The notes beneath the pieces are model-generated. The model saw nothing but the letters and a program-made list of their open reading frames with translations. It searched no databases and had not been told where the DNA came from. Positions 32,292 to 41,081 of a DNA stretch of 64,000 nt are shown here, piece after piece. The position numbers were made by a program, and so were the translations under genes. This DNA comes from an uncultured Roseibium sp. (GTDB taxonomy: Bacteria > Pseudomonadota > Alphaproteobacteria > Rhizobiales > Stappiaceae), in the NCBI RefSeq assembly GCF_963675985.1, contig NZ_OY780958.1, positions 1,116,001-1,180,000 on the forward strand, written 5' to 3'. The stretch's first letter is position 1. Every line of letters begins with the position of its first letter.

Positions 32292-33359
32292 ATGGATTTG
32301 AAAACCATGCTGCGCGGCGGTCTGGCCGCGCTGGTCCTGTCCGCGTCGGCGCTTGGCGCGCGCGCCGAGACCATCGACGTGACCGCCGTTGCCGGCCATC
32401 CGCCGGTGTTCCTTTGGGTGAAGACCCTGTCGGAAAGTTATATTCCGGCGGTCAACAAGGCCCTGGAAGGCACCGATTACAAGATCGACTGGACGGAAGC
32501 CTACGGCGGCACGCTCGCCAAGGTGGGGGGAGAGGCGGAAGCCCTCGAAGACGGCCTGGCCCAGATCGGCATCGTGGCGAGCCTGTTCGAGCCCTCGCTT
32601 CTGTCGCTGCAGAACATCACCTATGTCACGCCGTTCGGCTCCGACAATGTGGATCTTGTGCTCAACACTGTCGACCAGATGCACGAGGACATTCCGGCGA
32701 TGCGCAAGCTCTGGGAGGACTTGGATCTTGAATATCTCGGCGGCGGCTTCGGTCTGGAAGACTACCTGCTGATGACCACGTTTCCGGTCAACAGCCTGGC
32801 CGACCTCAAGGGCCGCAAGATCAACGCCCCCGGGCCGGCCGTGAACTGGCTGGAAAACACCGGCGCGGTTGGTGTCGCCGGCAATCTGACCACCTACTAC
32901 AACGACATCCAGACCGGCGTTGCCGACGGGGTGATCGTGTTCCCGACGGCAGCGGCCGCCGCCAAGCTGCAGGAAGTGGCGCCCTATGTCACCCGCACCC
33001 ATTTCGGCGCGCAATATGCCGGTGGACTGGTCGCGAAGAAGAGCTGGTTCGACGAACAGCCCAAGGAAGTCCAGGACGCGTTGAAGGCAGGCGTGCAGGC
33101 CTTCGCCACCGCCTATCGCAGCGGCCTGGAGCAGCGTGTTGCCGCGGCCTTCAAGAAGATGGAAGAGGGCGGGGCGAAGATTTCCGAACTGCCGGAGGCC
33201 GAAAGGGATGCCTGGGCAAATGCCCTGCCGCCGATCGCTGCGAACTGGGCCAAGGATCTGGACGCCAAGGGCCTTCCGGGCACCGAGGTGGTCAAGACCT
33301 ACATGACCCGGCTGCATGAGGCCGGCGTCAAGCTGCCGCGCGACTGGGCCGCCGAGTAA
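32292..33359 (+). CDS. dctP: TRAP transporter substrate-binding protein, DctP family
   Basis: 355 residues. ATG 32292 has GGAGGAG upstream. The signal peptide is MDLKTMLRGGLAALVLSASA with cleavage near GARAE. The mature part has LADLKGRKINAPGPAVNWLE, the DctP ligand loop in which the usual arginine is replaced by lysine, and TGVADGVIVFPTAAAAAKLQ. Periplasmic. Its stop overlaps the small-permease start by one base. The substrate is probably an organic acid or lactone that the two downstream hydrolases process. Confidence 0.9.
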   Translation: MDLKTMLRGGLAALVLSASALGARAETIDVTAVAGHPPVFLWVKTLSESYIPAVNKALEGTDYKIDWTEAYGGTLAKVGGEAEALEDGLAQIGIVASLFEPSLLSLQNITYVTPFGSDNVDLVLNTVDQMHEDIPAMRKLWEDLDLEYLGGGFGLEDYLLMTTFPVNSLADLKGRKINAPGPAVNWLENTGAVGVAGNLTTYYNDIQTGVADGVIVFPTAAAAAKLQEVAPYVTRTHFGAQYAGGLVAKKSWFDEQPKEVQDALKAGVQAFATAYRSGLEQRVAAAFKKMEEGGAKISELPEAERDAWANALPPIAANWAKDLDAKGLPGTEVVKTYMTRLHEAGVKLPRDWAAE

Positions 33360-33910
33360 TGGCCGGAACGGTCCCAACTGAAGACACGGCCGGGCAGGAC
33401 AAGCCCGGCCGGCTGACCCGGCTGGCGGACGGGGTGATGGCGGTGGCGAATGTCACCGCCACCGCCTGGATCCTCGTGATTATGGTGCTGATCCTCGCCG
33501 ATGTCCTGGGCCGAAACCTGTTCCTGCACCCGATTGCGGGTGTTCCCGAGATGGTGAAGTTCTCCATTGTCGGGATCGTCTTTTTGCAGATTTCCCATAC
33601 CCACCGGCGCGGCGAGATGATCCGCTCCGACGGTATTCTCGGGCTGGTGTCCGGGCGTCGTCCGAAGTTGGGCGCGGCCATGGATCTCGGCGCCCAGCTC
33701 TGCGGCGTCGCCATGAGCCTGGCGCTTGCCTGGGCGGTCTGGCCGAAGGCAACGCGTGCCTTCCGCCGGAACGAAATGGAAGGCATTGCCGGCCATTTCC
33801 AGATGCCGGTCTGGCCGTTCCTGGTGATCGTCACCATCGGGTCCCTGCTATTGGCGCTGTCCTTCGCGCTGGAGGCGTTCAGGGCCGGAAAACGCATGCG
33901 GGGGGCATGA
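33359..33910 (+). CDS. dctQ: TRAP transporter small permease, DctQ family
   Basis: 183 residues with four membrane segments and the DctQ-like LADVLGRNLFLHPIAGVPEM. The ATG shares one base with the preceding TAA, and the stop overlaps the DctM start by four bases. It is therefore strictly co-translated with the binding protein and the large permease. Confidence 0.88.
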   Translation: MAGTVPTEDTAGQDKPGRLTRLADGVMAVANVTATAWILVIMVLILADVLGRNLFLHPIAGVPEMVKFSIVGIVFLQISHTHRRGEMIRSDGILGLVSGRRPKLGAAMDLGAQLCGVAMSLALAWAVWPKATRAFRRNEMEGIAGHFQMPVWPFLVIVTIGSLLLALSFALEAFRAGKRMRGA

Positions 33911-35217
33911 TGGATCCGATCTATGTCGGGCTTCTGTCCCTCGTGGGCATTGCCATCACGATCTACAGCGGCGTGCACGTCGCCATCGCCCTTGCCGGGA
34001 TTTCGCTGCTCGGCGTCTGGGCGATCACGGGCAAACTTGTTCTTGCTTTCAACTTCGTGGCGCTCGCCGCCACGGACAGCATCGCCGACTATACCTTCGG
34101 CGTCGTGCCGCTGTTTGTACTGATGGGGCTTGCCGTCGCCGAAGCCGGTCTCGGTCGGGATACGTTCACCATCGTTGCGCGCGGACTTCGCCGCTGGAGG
34201 GGCGGGCTCGGGGTCGCCACGGTGATTTCCAACGCGATCTTTGCCGCGATTACTGGGATTTCGATAGCCTCCGCCGCCGTCTTCAGCCGGGTGGCCGTGC
34301 CTGAAATGGTCCGCGCCGGCACCAACCGGTCCGTGGCGGTCGGTGTCGTTGCCGGCTCGTCGGTGCTCGGCATGCTGATCCCGCCGTCGCTACTTTTGAT
34401 CCTGTTCGCCATCCTGACCGACAGCTCCGTCGGCGACCTGTTTCTCGGCGGTATCGGTCCGGGCCTGCTGCTGACGCTTGCCTATATCGTCTATCTGTCC
34501 GTTCTCGGCTGGATGCGCCCAGATCTGTTCGGCTCGAAAGAGGTGGAAGAGACGCCGGAGGAGGAACACACGCCCACCTGGCTGATTCTTCCCGTCGCGG
34601 CGCTCGCCTTCGTCGTGTTGGCCGGCATCTATATGGGTGTTTTCACACCGACCGAGGCGGGCGCCGTCGGGGCCGCCTCAGCGCTCGTCATCGGAATGGG
34701 CATGCGCCGGATCGGGATGAAGTCCAGCTGGCGGATTGCCCAGCAAACGGGTCATGTCACCGCTGCTGTCTGCTTCCTCATCATCGGCGCCTCGATCTAT
34801 GGCCGGATGCTCGGCTTTTCCGGTCTGCCGGCGGCCATCACCAACTGGGCGGTTTCCACCGGTGTCGGGCCGATTGGCTTCCTGTTTGCCTTCGCCGTGC
34901 TGCTGACGGTCATGGGAACGGTGCTCGACAGCTCGTCGATCATGCTAATCACCGTGCCGCTCGCTTATCCGATCACCCAGCAGCTCGGCATCGACCCGGT
35001 GCATTTCGGGCTGGTGACGGTGATCTCGGTGGAAATCGGGCTCCTGACCCCACCGCTCGGCCTGTCGGTCTTCGTCGTGCAATCCACCTTGCGCGACACC
35101 GGCGTGACATTGGCGGAAGTCTTCAAGGGGGCGGCGCCCTTCGCCGCGATCATGGCCACGGTCCTGACCCTGGTGATCCTGTTTCCCGAAATCGTGCTGG
35201 CCATCGTTGGCCGCTAA
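33907..35217 (+). CDS. dctM: TRAP transporter large permease, DctM family
   Basis: 436 residues, about 12 membrane segments. DctM features include YTFGVVPLFVLMGLAVAEAG, the ITGISIASAAVFSRVAVPEM loop and GSSVLGMLIPPSLLLILFAI. A charged EEVEETPEEE-type loop lies near residue 215. Third gene of the P-Q-M set; the cyclase gene follows after 17 bases. Confidence 0.93.
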   Translation: MMDPIYVGLLSLVGIAITIYSGVHVAIALAGISLLGVWAITGKLVLAFNFVALAATDSIADYTFGVVPLFVLMGLAVAEAGLGRDTFTIVARGLRRWRGGLGVATVISNAIFAAITGISIASAAVFSRVAVPEMVRAGTNRSVAVGVVAGSSVLGMLIPPSLLLILFAILTDSSVGDLFLGGIGPGLLLTLAYIVYLSVLGWMRPDLFGSKEVEETPEEEHTPTWLILPVAALAFVVLAGIYMGVFTPTEAGAVGAASALVIGMGMRRIGMKSSWRIAQQTGHVTAAVCFLIIGASIYGRMLGFSGLPAAITNWAVSTGVGPIGFLFAFAVLLTVMGTVLDSSSIMLITVPLAYPITQQLGIDPVHFGLVTVISVEIGLLTPPLGLSVFVVQSTLRDTGVTLAEVFKGAAPFAAIMATVLTLVILFPEIVLAIVGR

Positions 35218-35234
35218 AATGAGAGGTTTATGAA

Positions 35235-36005
35235 ATGCGGTTGATTGATCTCGCCCGTCCTTTGGAAAACACCACCTACGCCGATCCGCCGGGACTGGCG
35301 CCGAGCATCGAGTATTTCGGCCACAAGGACACGTCCGAGGAGATGCTGAAGTTCTTCCCGGGCGTGACGCCTGACCGTCTGCCGGGCGGAGAGGGCTGGG
35401 CCGTGGAACAGGTCACCATCAGCACCCACAACGGTACTCATCTGGATGCACCCTATCACTACCATTCCACCATGGACGGCGGGAAACGGGCGATCACCAT
35501 CGATGAGGTGCCGCTGGAATGGTGCATGGGGCCGGGGGTCAAGCTCGATTTTCGCGAACTTCCGGACGGTCATGTGGTCAGCGCGGGGGAAGTGGAAGCC
35601 GAACTCGACAGGATCGGCCACGAATTGAAGCCGGGCGATATCGTCCTGGTCAATACGGCGGCATCTGCTGTCTACGGAACGCCGGAGTACGTGCCGAGCG
35701 GCTGCGGTATGGGGCGCGAAGCGACGCTCTACCTGACGGAGCGCGGTGTGCGCGTGACCGGAACCGACGCCTGGAGCTGGGACGCCCCGTTTATCTACAC
35801 GGCAAAGAAGGTGGCCGAGACCGGCGATGCCGACCTGATCTGGGAAGGGCACCGGGCGGGCATGGTGCGCGGCTACTGCCATATCGAGAAGCTCGCCAAC
35901 CTGGAGCAGCTTCCGGGAACCGGCTTCGAGGTCATGTGCTTCCCGGTGAAGATCAAGGCGGCCTCCGCTGGCTGGTGCCGCCCGGTAGCGCTCATTCGCG
36001 ATTGA
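35235..36005 (+). CDS. Cyclase family (kynurenine-formamidase-like) metal-dependent hydrolase
   Basis: 256 residues. The family metal motif HNGTHLDAPYH contains His65, His69, Asp71 and His75. Later GCGMGREATLYLTERGVRVT and TDAWSWDAPF resemble the second half of the active site. Homologues hydrolyse formamides, lactones or isatin-like amides. The tight link to a TRAP transporter and an FAH-family enzyme suggests catabolism of a cyclic or aromatic-derived acid. No signal peptide. The reaction is unproven. Confidence 0.88.
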   Translation: MRLIDLARPLENTTYADPPGLAPSIEYFGHKDTSEEMLKFFPGVTPDRLPGGEGWAVEQVTISTHNGTHLDAPYHYHSTMDGGKRAITIDEVPLEWCMGPGVKLDFRELPDGHVVSAGEVEAELDRIGHELKPGDIVLVNTAASAVYGTPEYVPSGCGMGREATLYLTERGVRVTGTDAWSWDAPFIYTAKKVAETGDADLIWEGHRAGMVRGYCHIEKLANLEQLPGTGFEVMCFPVKIKAASAGWCRPVALIRD

Positions 36006-36015
36006 GGACAATTAA

Positions 36016-36948
36016 ATGAAACTTGCGACATTCGACGCCGGCAACGGCCCGCGTCTCGGCTCCGTCACGCCCAACGGCATCGTCGATCTGACGGCCACAG
36101 GCGATCCGAGGCTTGGCTCCATGCAGGCACTGATCGAGGCGGGTGAGGCCGGGCTCGAAGCGGCCCGCACCGCGGAACAGGCCGCAACGGTGATGGCATC
36201 GGACGGGGGCCGCCTGCTTGCCCCTCTGCCGTGCCCGCCGCAGATCCGCGATGCCTCGACGTTCCCGCGCCATATCGCCAATGCGCCCAACGGCATGCAG
36301 CGCCTGCTTGCCGAACTGGCAGGCGAACCCGACCCAGGCCCGGCGGAAGGGGAGGTCGCGGAGATTTACCGCAAGCAGCCGATCTTCTACATCACCAATC
36401 GGTTCTCGGTCGCGGGGCCGGAGGACGAGGTCCTGTGGCCGCGCTATTCCCGCTACATGGACTATGAGCTGGAAGTCGCCGTCGTCATCGGCAAGGGCGG
36501 CAAGAACATCGCGCGTGAGGACGCTTTCGACCACGTCTTCGGCTACACAATCTTCAACGACTTCTCCGCCAGGGATGCCCAGATTAAGGAAATGGCCGGC
36601 TGGCTCGGTCCGGCCAAGGGCAAGAGCTTCGATGCCGGCAATGCCTTCGGTCCGGTCATCGTCACCCGCGACGAAATCCCCGATCCGCGAACCCTGAAAA
36701 CCGTGGCGCGGATCAACGGCCGGGTTGTGACCGACACCACAATGGCGCCGATGCTCCACGGCTTCGACGACATGATTGCTTTCATTTCAGCTGACGAAAC
36801 TCTCCATCCGGGTGAGATTATCGGCTCCGGCACCGTCAACGATGGCTGCGGGCTGGAGCGCTTCGAGTTCCTGAAAGACGGCGATGTGGTCGAACTGGAG
36901 GTCGAGGGCATTGGCCTCCTGCGCAACCGGGTTCGCGTTCAGACCTGA
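36016..36948 (+). CDS. Fumarylacetoacetate hydrolase family protein
   Basis: 310 residues with an N-terminal domain (KLATFDAGNGPRLGSVTPNG) and the FAH catalytic domain. Metal ligands appear in MDYELEVAVVIGKGGKNI (two Glu), and GYTIFNDFSARDAQIKEMAG and LGPAKGKSFDAGNAFGP are characteristic. The family includes hydrolases, decarboxylases and hydratases of 2-oxo acids. Last gene of the TRAP operon, 10 bases after the cyclase gene, followed by a strong terminator. The substrate is probably the ring-opened or dicarbonyl product of the cyclase reaction. Confidence 0.9.
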   Translation: MKLATFDAGNGPRLGSVTPNGIVDLTATGDPRLGSMQALIEAGEAGLEAARTAEQAATVMASDGGRLLAPLPCPPQIRDASTFPRHIANAPNGMQRLLAELAGEPDPGPAEGEVAEIYRKQPIFYITNRFSVAGPEDEVLWPRYSRYMDYELEVAVVIGKGGKNIAREDAFDHVFGYTIFNDFSARDAQIKEMAGWLGPAKGKSFDAGNAFGPVIVTRDEIPDPRTLKTVARINGRVVTDTTMAPMLHGFDDMIAFISADETLHPGEIIGSGTVNDGCGLERFEFLKDGDVVELEVEGIGLLRNRVRVQT

Positions 36949-37002
36949 GGCAGTCGGGATCCCGCGCGCCGATCTGCCGTGATCGATGATGCGCATTTGC
37001 AG

Positions 37003-37041
37003 ACATCCGGATGGGGAGACTCATCCGGGTGTTTTTATTTT
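37003..37041 (+). terminator. Strong rho-independent terminator after the FAH gene
   Basis: ACATCCGGATG (37003-37013) pairs with CATCCGGGTGT (37022-37032) as an 11-base-pair stem with one G-U pair and a nine-base loop, immediately followed by TTTTATTTT. It ends the plus-strand TRAP-cyclase-FAH operon and insulates the following hyf-like operon. Confidence 0.92.
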
Positions 37042-37053
37042 GCCTATCAAAAA

Positions 37054-37070
37054 TGATGTTTTAAACATCA
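37054..37070. promoter_or_regulatory. Perfect 17-base palindrome upstream of the HTH-hyf operon
   Basis: TGATGTTTTAAACATCA is a perfect dyad around a central T, four bases upstream of a TTGACC -35 element. Its size suits an XRE-type dimer, and the first gene of the downstream operon encodes a small HTH protein, so autoregulation is plausible. Confidence 0.6.
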
Positions 37071-37074
37071 CTTA

Positions 37075-37102
37075 TTGACCAATATCCATTTAAAGGTATA
37101 GT
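37075..37102 (+). promoter_or_regulatory. Sigma-70-type promoter for the HTH-hyf operon
   Basis: TTGACC (37075-37080) and TATAGT (37097-37102) are separated by 16 bases in the most AT-rich stretch of the window, 45 bases before the GTG start of the HTH gene. The best promoter match I found by eye in the window. Confidence 0.7.
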
Positions 37103-37147
37103 ATTAGCTTCAATAGTCAGGTTTCAGAACCGATCAGGGACAAGCAG

Positions 37148-37462
37148 GTGATCACGTCTTCCCAATTGCGCGCCGCAAGGGCGCTGCTCGGTATCGATCA
37201 GCGTACGCTCGCCGAATTGTCCAATCTGTCGGTTCCGACCATTCAGCGTATGGAAGCAAGCGAAGCGGTCATTCGCGGCAATGTGGATTCGCTTATGAAG
37301 TTGATCGCGGGCCTCGAAAAGGCCGGTATCGAGCTGGTCGCGGAGGGCGCGGTCAGCGACAGGGGCGGGCGTGGTGTCCGGTTGAAGCCGGATTTCGATC
37401 CGGCGAGGATTTCAGCCACCGGGAACGGAGCCGGTTCGGGAGAAGGGCATGGCGACGATTGA
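37148..37462 (+). CDS. Small XRE-like helix-turn-helix regulator
   Basis: 104 residues starting with GTG, with AGGGA seven bases upstream. Residues 1-60 form an HTH (SSQLRAARALLGIDQRTLAE then LSNLSVPTIQRMEASE), the pattern of short Rhizobiales-type XRE proteins. The C-terminus (GIELVAEGAVSDRGGRGVRL) is the usual short beta hairpin. Its last 14 bases overlap hyfB, so it is co-translated with the hyf-like genes and likely regulates them. Confidence 0.85.
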   Translation: MITSSQLRAARALLGIDQRTLAELSNLSVPTIQRMEASEAVIRGNVDSLMKLIAGLEKAGIELVAEGAVSDRGGRGVRLKPDFDPARISATGNGAGSGEGHGDD

Positions 37463-39470
37463 CGTCTCCTTCTTTTTGTGGGGTATCGCGGGCCTCCTGA
37501 TCGTGGCGGTCGCAGCCGTTGCGCTGGGCCGCTCGGCGGCCGCAAGCAATCTGGTCTATACGGCAACCCTGATCCTCTCTGTCGCCATGCTGGTCATGCT
37601 GGCGTTCCATCTGGTTTCGGCTCCTGCCTCCGTGTTGAAGACGACCCTGCCGATCGGGCTGCCTTGGATCGGCGCCAGTTTCAAGCTCGATATCCTGTCC
37701 GCCTTTTTCCTGGCTGTCGTGAATTTCGGCGGCGCGATGGCGAGTCTCTACGGCCTCGGTTACGGTCGTCACGAAGAGGCGCCGCACCGGGTGTTGCCGT
37801 TCTTTGCCGCCTTTCTTGCGGGCATGAATCTGGTTGTTCTGGCCGACGACGCTTTCGCCTTCCTGTTGTCCTGGGAGTTCATGTCGCTCGCTTCCTGGGC
37901 GCTGGTCGTGTCGCATCATCGCTCGGAAGCCAGCCTGCGCGCCGGCTTCATCTATCTGGTCATGGCAAGCTTCGGCACCCTGTCCCTGCTGCTTGCCTTC
38001 GGCCTGCTGGCGGGGCCGGGGGGTGGCTACGGGTTCGACACCATCCGCGCCATGCCGCACGCGCCGCTGGTGGTTGCCATCGTCTTCATCCTTATGCTGC
38101 TGGGGGCCGGGTCCAAGGCCGGCCTGGTACCGCTGCATGTCTGGCTGCCGCTGGCTCATCCGGCAGCACCCAGCCACGTCTCCGCGCTGATGAGCGGTGT
38201 CATGACCAAGGTGGCGATCTACGGTTTCATCCGCGTGGTGTTCGATCTTCTGGGCGAACCCGCCTGGTGGTCCAGCGCGGTGCTGATCATGCTGGGCGGT
38301 ATCACGGCGGCTCTCGGCATCCTCTACGCGCTGATGGAAACGGATCTGAAACGGCTGCTTGCCTGCTCGACCATCGAGAATATCGGCGTGATCTTCGTCA
38401 GCCTCGGGCTGGCGCTCGCGTTTCGCTCAAATGCGATGGGACTGGCGGCCGCCCTCGCGTTTACCGCCGCCCTGTTCCACATCCTCAACCACTCGATCTT
38501 CAAGAGCCTGCTGTTCTTCGGGGCCGGGGCGGTGATCAACGCAACAGGCGAGCGTGACATGGAAAAGCTCGGCGGGCTGATCCACCGCATGCCTTATACG
38601 AGCTTTGCCTTCCTGATTGGGTGTGTGGCGATCTCCGCCCTGCCGCCGCTCAACGGCTTCGTGTCGGAATGGCTGACCTTCCAGGCGATTCTGCAAAGTC
38701 CGGAACTGCCCCAGTGGGGACTCAAGATCATCGTGCCCGCTGTCGGCGGACTGCTTGCCTTGTCGGCGGCTCTGGCCGCTGCCTGTTTCGTCCGGGCCTT
38801 CGGTATCACCTTCCTGGGCCGGGCGCGTTCCGATGTGGCCGGTCAGGCGCACGAAGTCGACCGGTTCTCGCTGTCGGCGATGTTCGTGCTCGCGGCCCTG
38901 TGCCTTGCCGCCGGCGTCCTGCCCGGTTTCGTCATCGACGGGTTGGCACCGGTCACGCAGGCCTTCGTGGGCGACAGCCTTCCGTCTCAGGCGCATCTGC
39001 CTTGGCTCACGATCGCGCCGATTGCGGAAGCCCGCAGCTCCTATAACGGTCTGCTCGTCTTCTTCTTTATCGCCATCACCGGCTGGGGCGCGGCCTTCAT
39101 TGTTCATAATCTCGCGTCCCGCCGGATCCGGCGCAGTGCCGCGTGGGATTGCGGCTTCCCCGATCCCCGGCCGCAGACGCAATACTCGGCGAGCAGCTTT
39201 GCTCAGCCGGTCCGTCGCGTGTTCGGTTCGCTGGTGTTCCGGGCGCGGGAGGTTGTGGACATGCCGTTGCCCGGCGATCTGCGGGCCGCGCGGCTGACCG
39301 TGGAGGTACGCGACCTTGTCTGGGACTGGCTCTACACGCCGATCTCCCGCGGGATCGCCTTCGCCGCCGTTCGGCTCAATCGGCTGCAATTCCTCACCAT
39401 CCGGCAATACCTGAGCCTCGTTTTCCTTGCCCTGGTCTCCCTCCTTCTGGTGCTTGCCCTATGGACCTGA
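37449..39470 (+). CDS. hyfB: HyfB-like membrane subunit (Mrp/NuoL-type antiporter subunit)
   Basis: 673 residues with about 14-16 hydrophobic segments. The proton-conducting core carries SWEFMSLASWALVVSHHRSE, GSKAGLVPLHVWLPLAHPAA and HILNHSIFKSLLFFGAGAVI, whose lysines and histidines are the conserved proton-path residues of complex I antiporter-like subunits. Length matches E. coli HyfB/HycC. It would pump ions in the membrane arm of a group 4 hydrogenase-related or complex I-like complex. It overlaps hyfC by 10 bases. Confidence 0.9.
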   Translation: MATIDVSFFLWGIAGLLIVAVAAVALGRSAAASNLVYTATLILSVAMLVMLAFHLVSAPASVLKTTLPIGLPWIGASFKLDILSAFFLAVVNFGGAMASLYGLGYGRHEEAPHRVLPFFAAFLAGMNLVVLADDAFAFLLSWEFMSLASWALVVSHHRSEASLRAGFIYLVMASFGTLSLLLAFGLLAGPGGGYGFDTIRAMPHAPLVVAIVFILMLLGAGSKAGLVPLHVWLPLAHPAAPSHVSALMSGVMTKVAIYGFIRVVFDLLGEPAWWSSAVLIMLGGITAALGILYALMETDLKRLLACSTIENIGVIFVSLGLALAFRSNAMGLAAALAFTAALFHILNHSIFKSLLFFGAGAVINATGERDMEKLGGLIHRMPYTSFAFLIGCVAISALPPLNGFVSEWLTFQAILQSPELPQWGLKIIVPAVGGLLALSAALAAACFVRAFGITFLGRARSDVAGQAHEVDRFSLSAMFVLAALCLAAGVLPGFVIDGLAPVTQAFVGDSLPSQAHLPWLTIAPIAEARSSYNGLLVFFFIAITGWGAAFIVHNLASRRIRRSAAWDCGFPDPRPQTQYSASSFAQPVRRVFGSLVFRAREVVDMPLPGDLRAARLTVEVRDLVWDWLYTPISRGIAFAAVRLNRLQFLTIRQYLSLVFLALVSLLLVLALWT

Positions 39471-40417
39471 TCCGCGCGCTCCTCATTCAGGGACTTCAGA
39501 TGGCCGTGGTGCTGCTGCTGGCGCCGCTGCTGACGGGCTTCGTGCGCAAGGTCAAGGCCCGGCTCACACGCCGCCAGGGTGCGTCTGTATTCCAGCCCTA
39601 CCGCGATCTGATCCGGCTCCTGCGCAAGGAGGCGGTGCTTGCGGACAACGCCTCATGGCTGTTCCGGGTCGTGCCTTATCTGGTCTTTGCCTCCACCTGG
39701 GTCGCGGCGGCGCTGGTGCCGACCTTCGGCGGCGGGCTCTTGTTCAGCTGGACGGCGGACCTGATCGCCATCATCGCGTTGCTCGGCTTCGGCCGGTTCT
39801 TTGTCGCACTCGCCGGCATGGATATCGGCACCAGCTTCGGCGGTCTCGGCTCCAGCCGCGAAATGATGATCGCCTCGCTGGCCGAACCCGCCATGCTGCT
39901 GACGGTCTTCTCCCTGGCGCTGGTTGCCGGCTCGACCCAGCTTTCCACGGTTGCCGAGTTGATGAGTTCGCCGGAGGTGGGCCTGCGGGTGTCGCTCGGC
40001 ATGGCGCTTGTGGCGCTGATCATGGTGGCGATTGCCGAAAACGCTCGCATCCCTGTCGATAATCCCGCAACCCATCTGGAACTGACCATGGTGCATGAGG
40101 CGATGGTGCTGGAATATTCCGGTCGTCATCTCGCCATGATCGAATTCGCGTCCTCGCTGAAGCTTGTGCTGTACCTGTCATTGATCGGCTGCATCTTCAT
40201 CCCCTGGGGCATCGCCGCGCCCGGCGCGGGCCTTGCGGACTATCTGGTGGGTGCTGTCGCATATGTCGCCAAGATCGGTGTCGGCGCGGTGCTTCTGGCC
40301 GTATTCGAGACCAGCATCGCCAAGATGCGCGTCTTCCGCGTGCCCGATTTCCTCGGCGCGGCGCTCATGCTCGGTCTGCTGGGCACGCTGCTGCTGTTCG
40401 TTTCGAGGAGCCTGTGA
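39461..40417 (+). CDS. hyfC: HyfC-like subunit (NuoH-type membrane anchor)
   Basis: 318 residues, eight or so membrane segments. The quinone/ion-module signature FGGLGSSREMMIASLAEPAM and the NuoH-like ENARIPVDNPATHLELTMVH are both intact. The N-terminal VKARLTRRQGASVFQPYRDL is the conserved cytoplasmic loop. It connects the peripheral arm (HyfG/HyfI) to the antiporter subunits. Start at ATG 39461 overlapping hyfB. Confidence 0.92.
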   Translation: MDLIRALLIQGLQMAVVLLLAPLLTGFVRKVKARLTRRQGASVFQPYRDLIRLLRKEAVLADNASWLFRVVPYLVFASTWVAAALVPTFGGGLLFSWTADLIAIIALLGFGRFFVALAGMDIGTSFGGLGSSREMMIASLAEPAMLLTVFSLALVAGSTQLSTVAELMSSPEVGLRVSLGMALVALIMVAIAENARIPVDNPATHLELTMVHEAMVLEYSGRHLAMIEFASSLKLVLYLSLIGCIFIPWGIAAPGAGLADYLVGAVAYVAKIGVGAVLLAVFETSIAKMRVFRVPDFLGAALMLGLLGTLLLFVSRSL

Positions 40418-40418
40418 C

Positions 40419-41081
40419 ATGTCCAGCCTGAGTTTCGATATCGCGCATCTCCTGGCCGGCGGACTGGTTCTGGTCAGTTTCATGATGCTCTATCAGGACC
40501 GGCTCTCCGCCCTGATCAATGTCTATGCGCTGCACGCCGTGGTTCTGACCCTGTCGGTCGCCTGGCAGGCGCAGGTCCAGCATGCGCCGCATCTTTATGT
40601 CACGGCCGCGATCGCGCTCGGCTTCAAGGCGGTGGTCATTCCGCTGGTGCTGCACCGGATCGTGCGCCGGCTAGGTATTCACCGGGACATCGAGACCGTC
40701 GTCGGCATCGGCCCGACCATGCTCGCCGGCATGGGGCTCGTCGCGCTGTCCATGGTGGTGATCCTGCGGATCACGCCGGAGGCCGACCCGCTGGCACGAG
40801 AGGATCTCGCCTTTGCCCTGTCGGTGCTGCTGCTCGGCCTACTGGTCATGGTCACACGGCGCAACGCAGTCAGTCAGGTGATCGGCTTCATGTCCCTGGA
40901 AAACGGCCTGATCCTGGCGGCGACCGGTGCGCGCGGTATGCCGCTGGTGGTGGAGATCAGCGTCGCCTTTTCCATCGTCATTGCCTTCATCGTCATCGGC
41001 ATCTTCCTGTTCCGCATCCGTGAGCGGTTCGACACGGTGGACGTCGGCGCGCTGGACAGCTTCAGGGGAGAGCGCCGATGA
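40419..41081 (+). CDS. hyfE: HyfE-like membrane subunit
   Basis: 220 residues. The NuoK-like core lies at about residues 140-200 (TRRNAVSQVIGFMSLENGLI and then EISVAFSIVIAFIVIGIFLF), with extra N-terminal membrane helices as in E. coli HyfE. Start ATG 40419, two bases after the hyfC stop; four-base overlap with hyfF. Confidence 0.9.
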   Translation: MSSLSFDIAHLLAGGLVLVSFMMLYQDRLSALINVYALHAVVLTLSVAWQAQVQHAPHLYVTAAIALGFKAVVIPLVLHRIVRRLGIHRDIETVVGIGPTMLAGMGLVALSMVVILRITPEADPLAREDLAFALSVLLLGLLVMVTRRNAVSQVIGFMSLENGLILAATGARGMPLVVEISVAFSIVIAFIVIGIFLFRIRERFDTVDVGALDSFRGERR

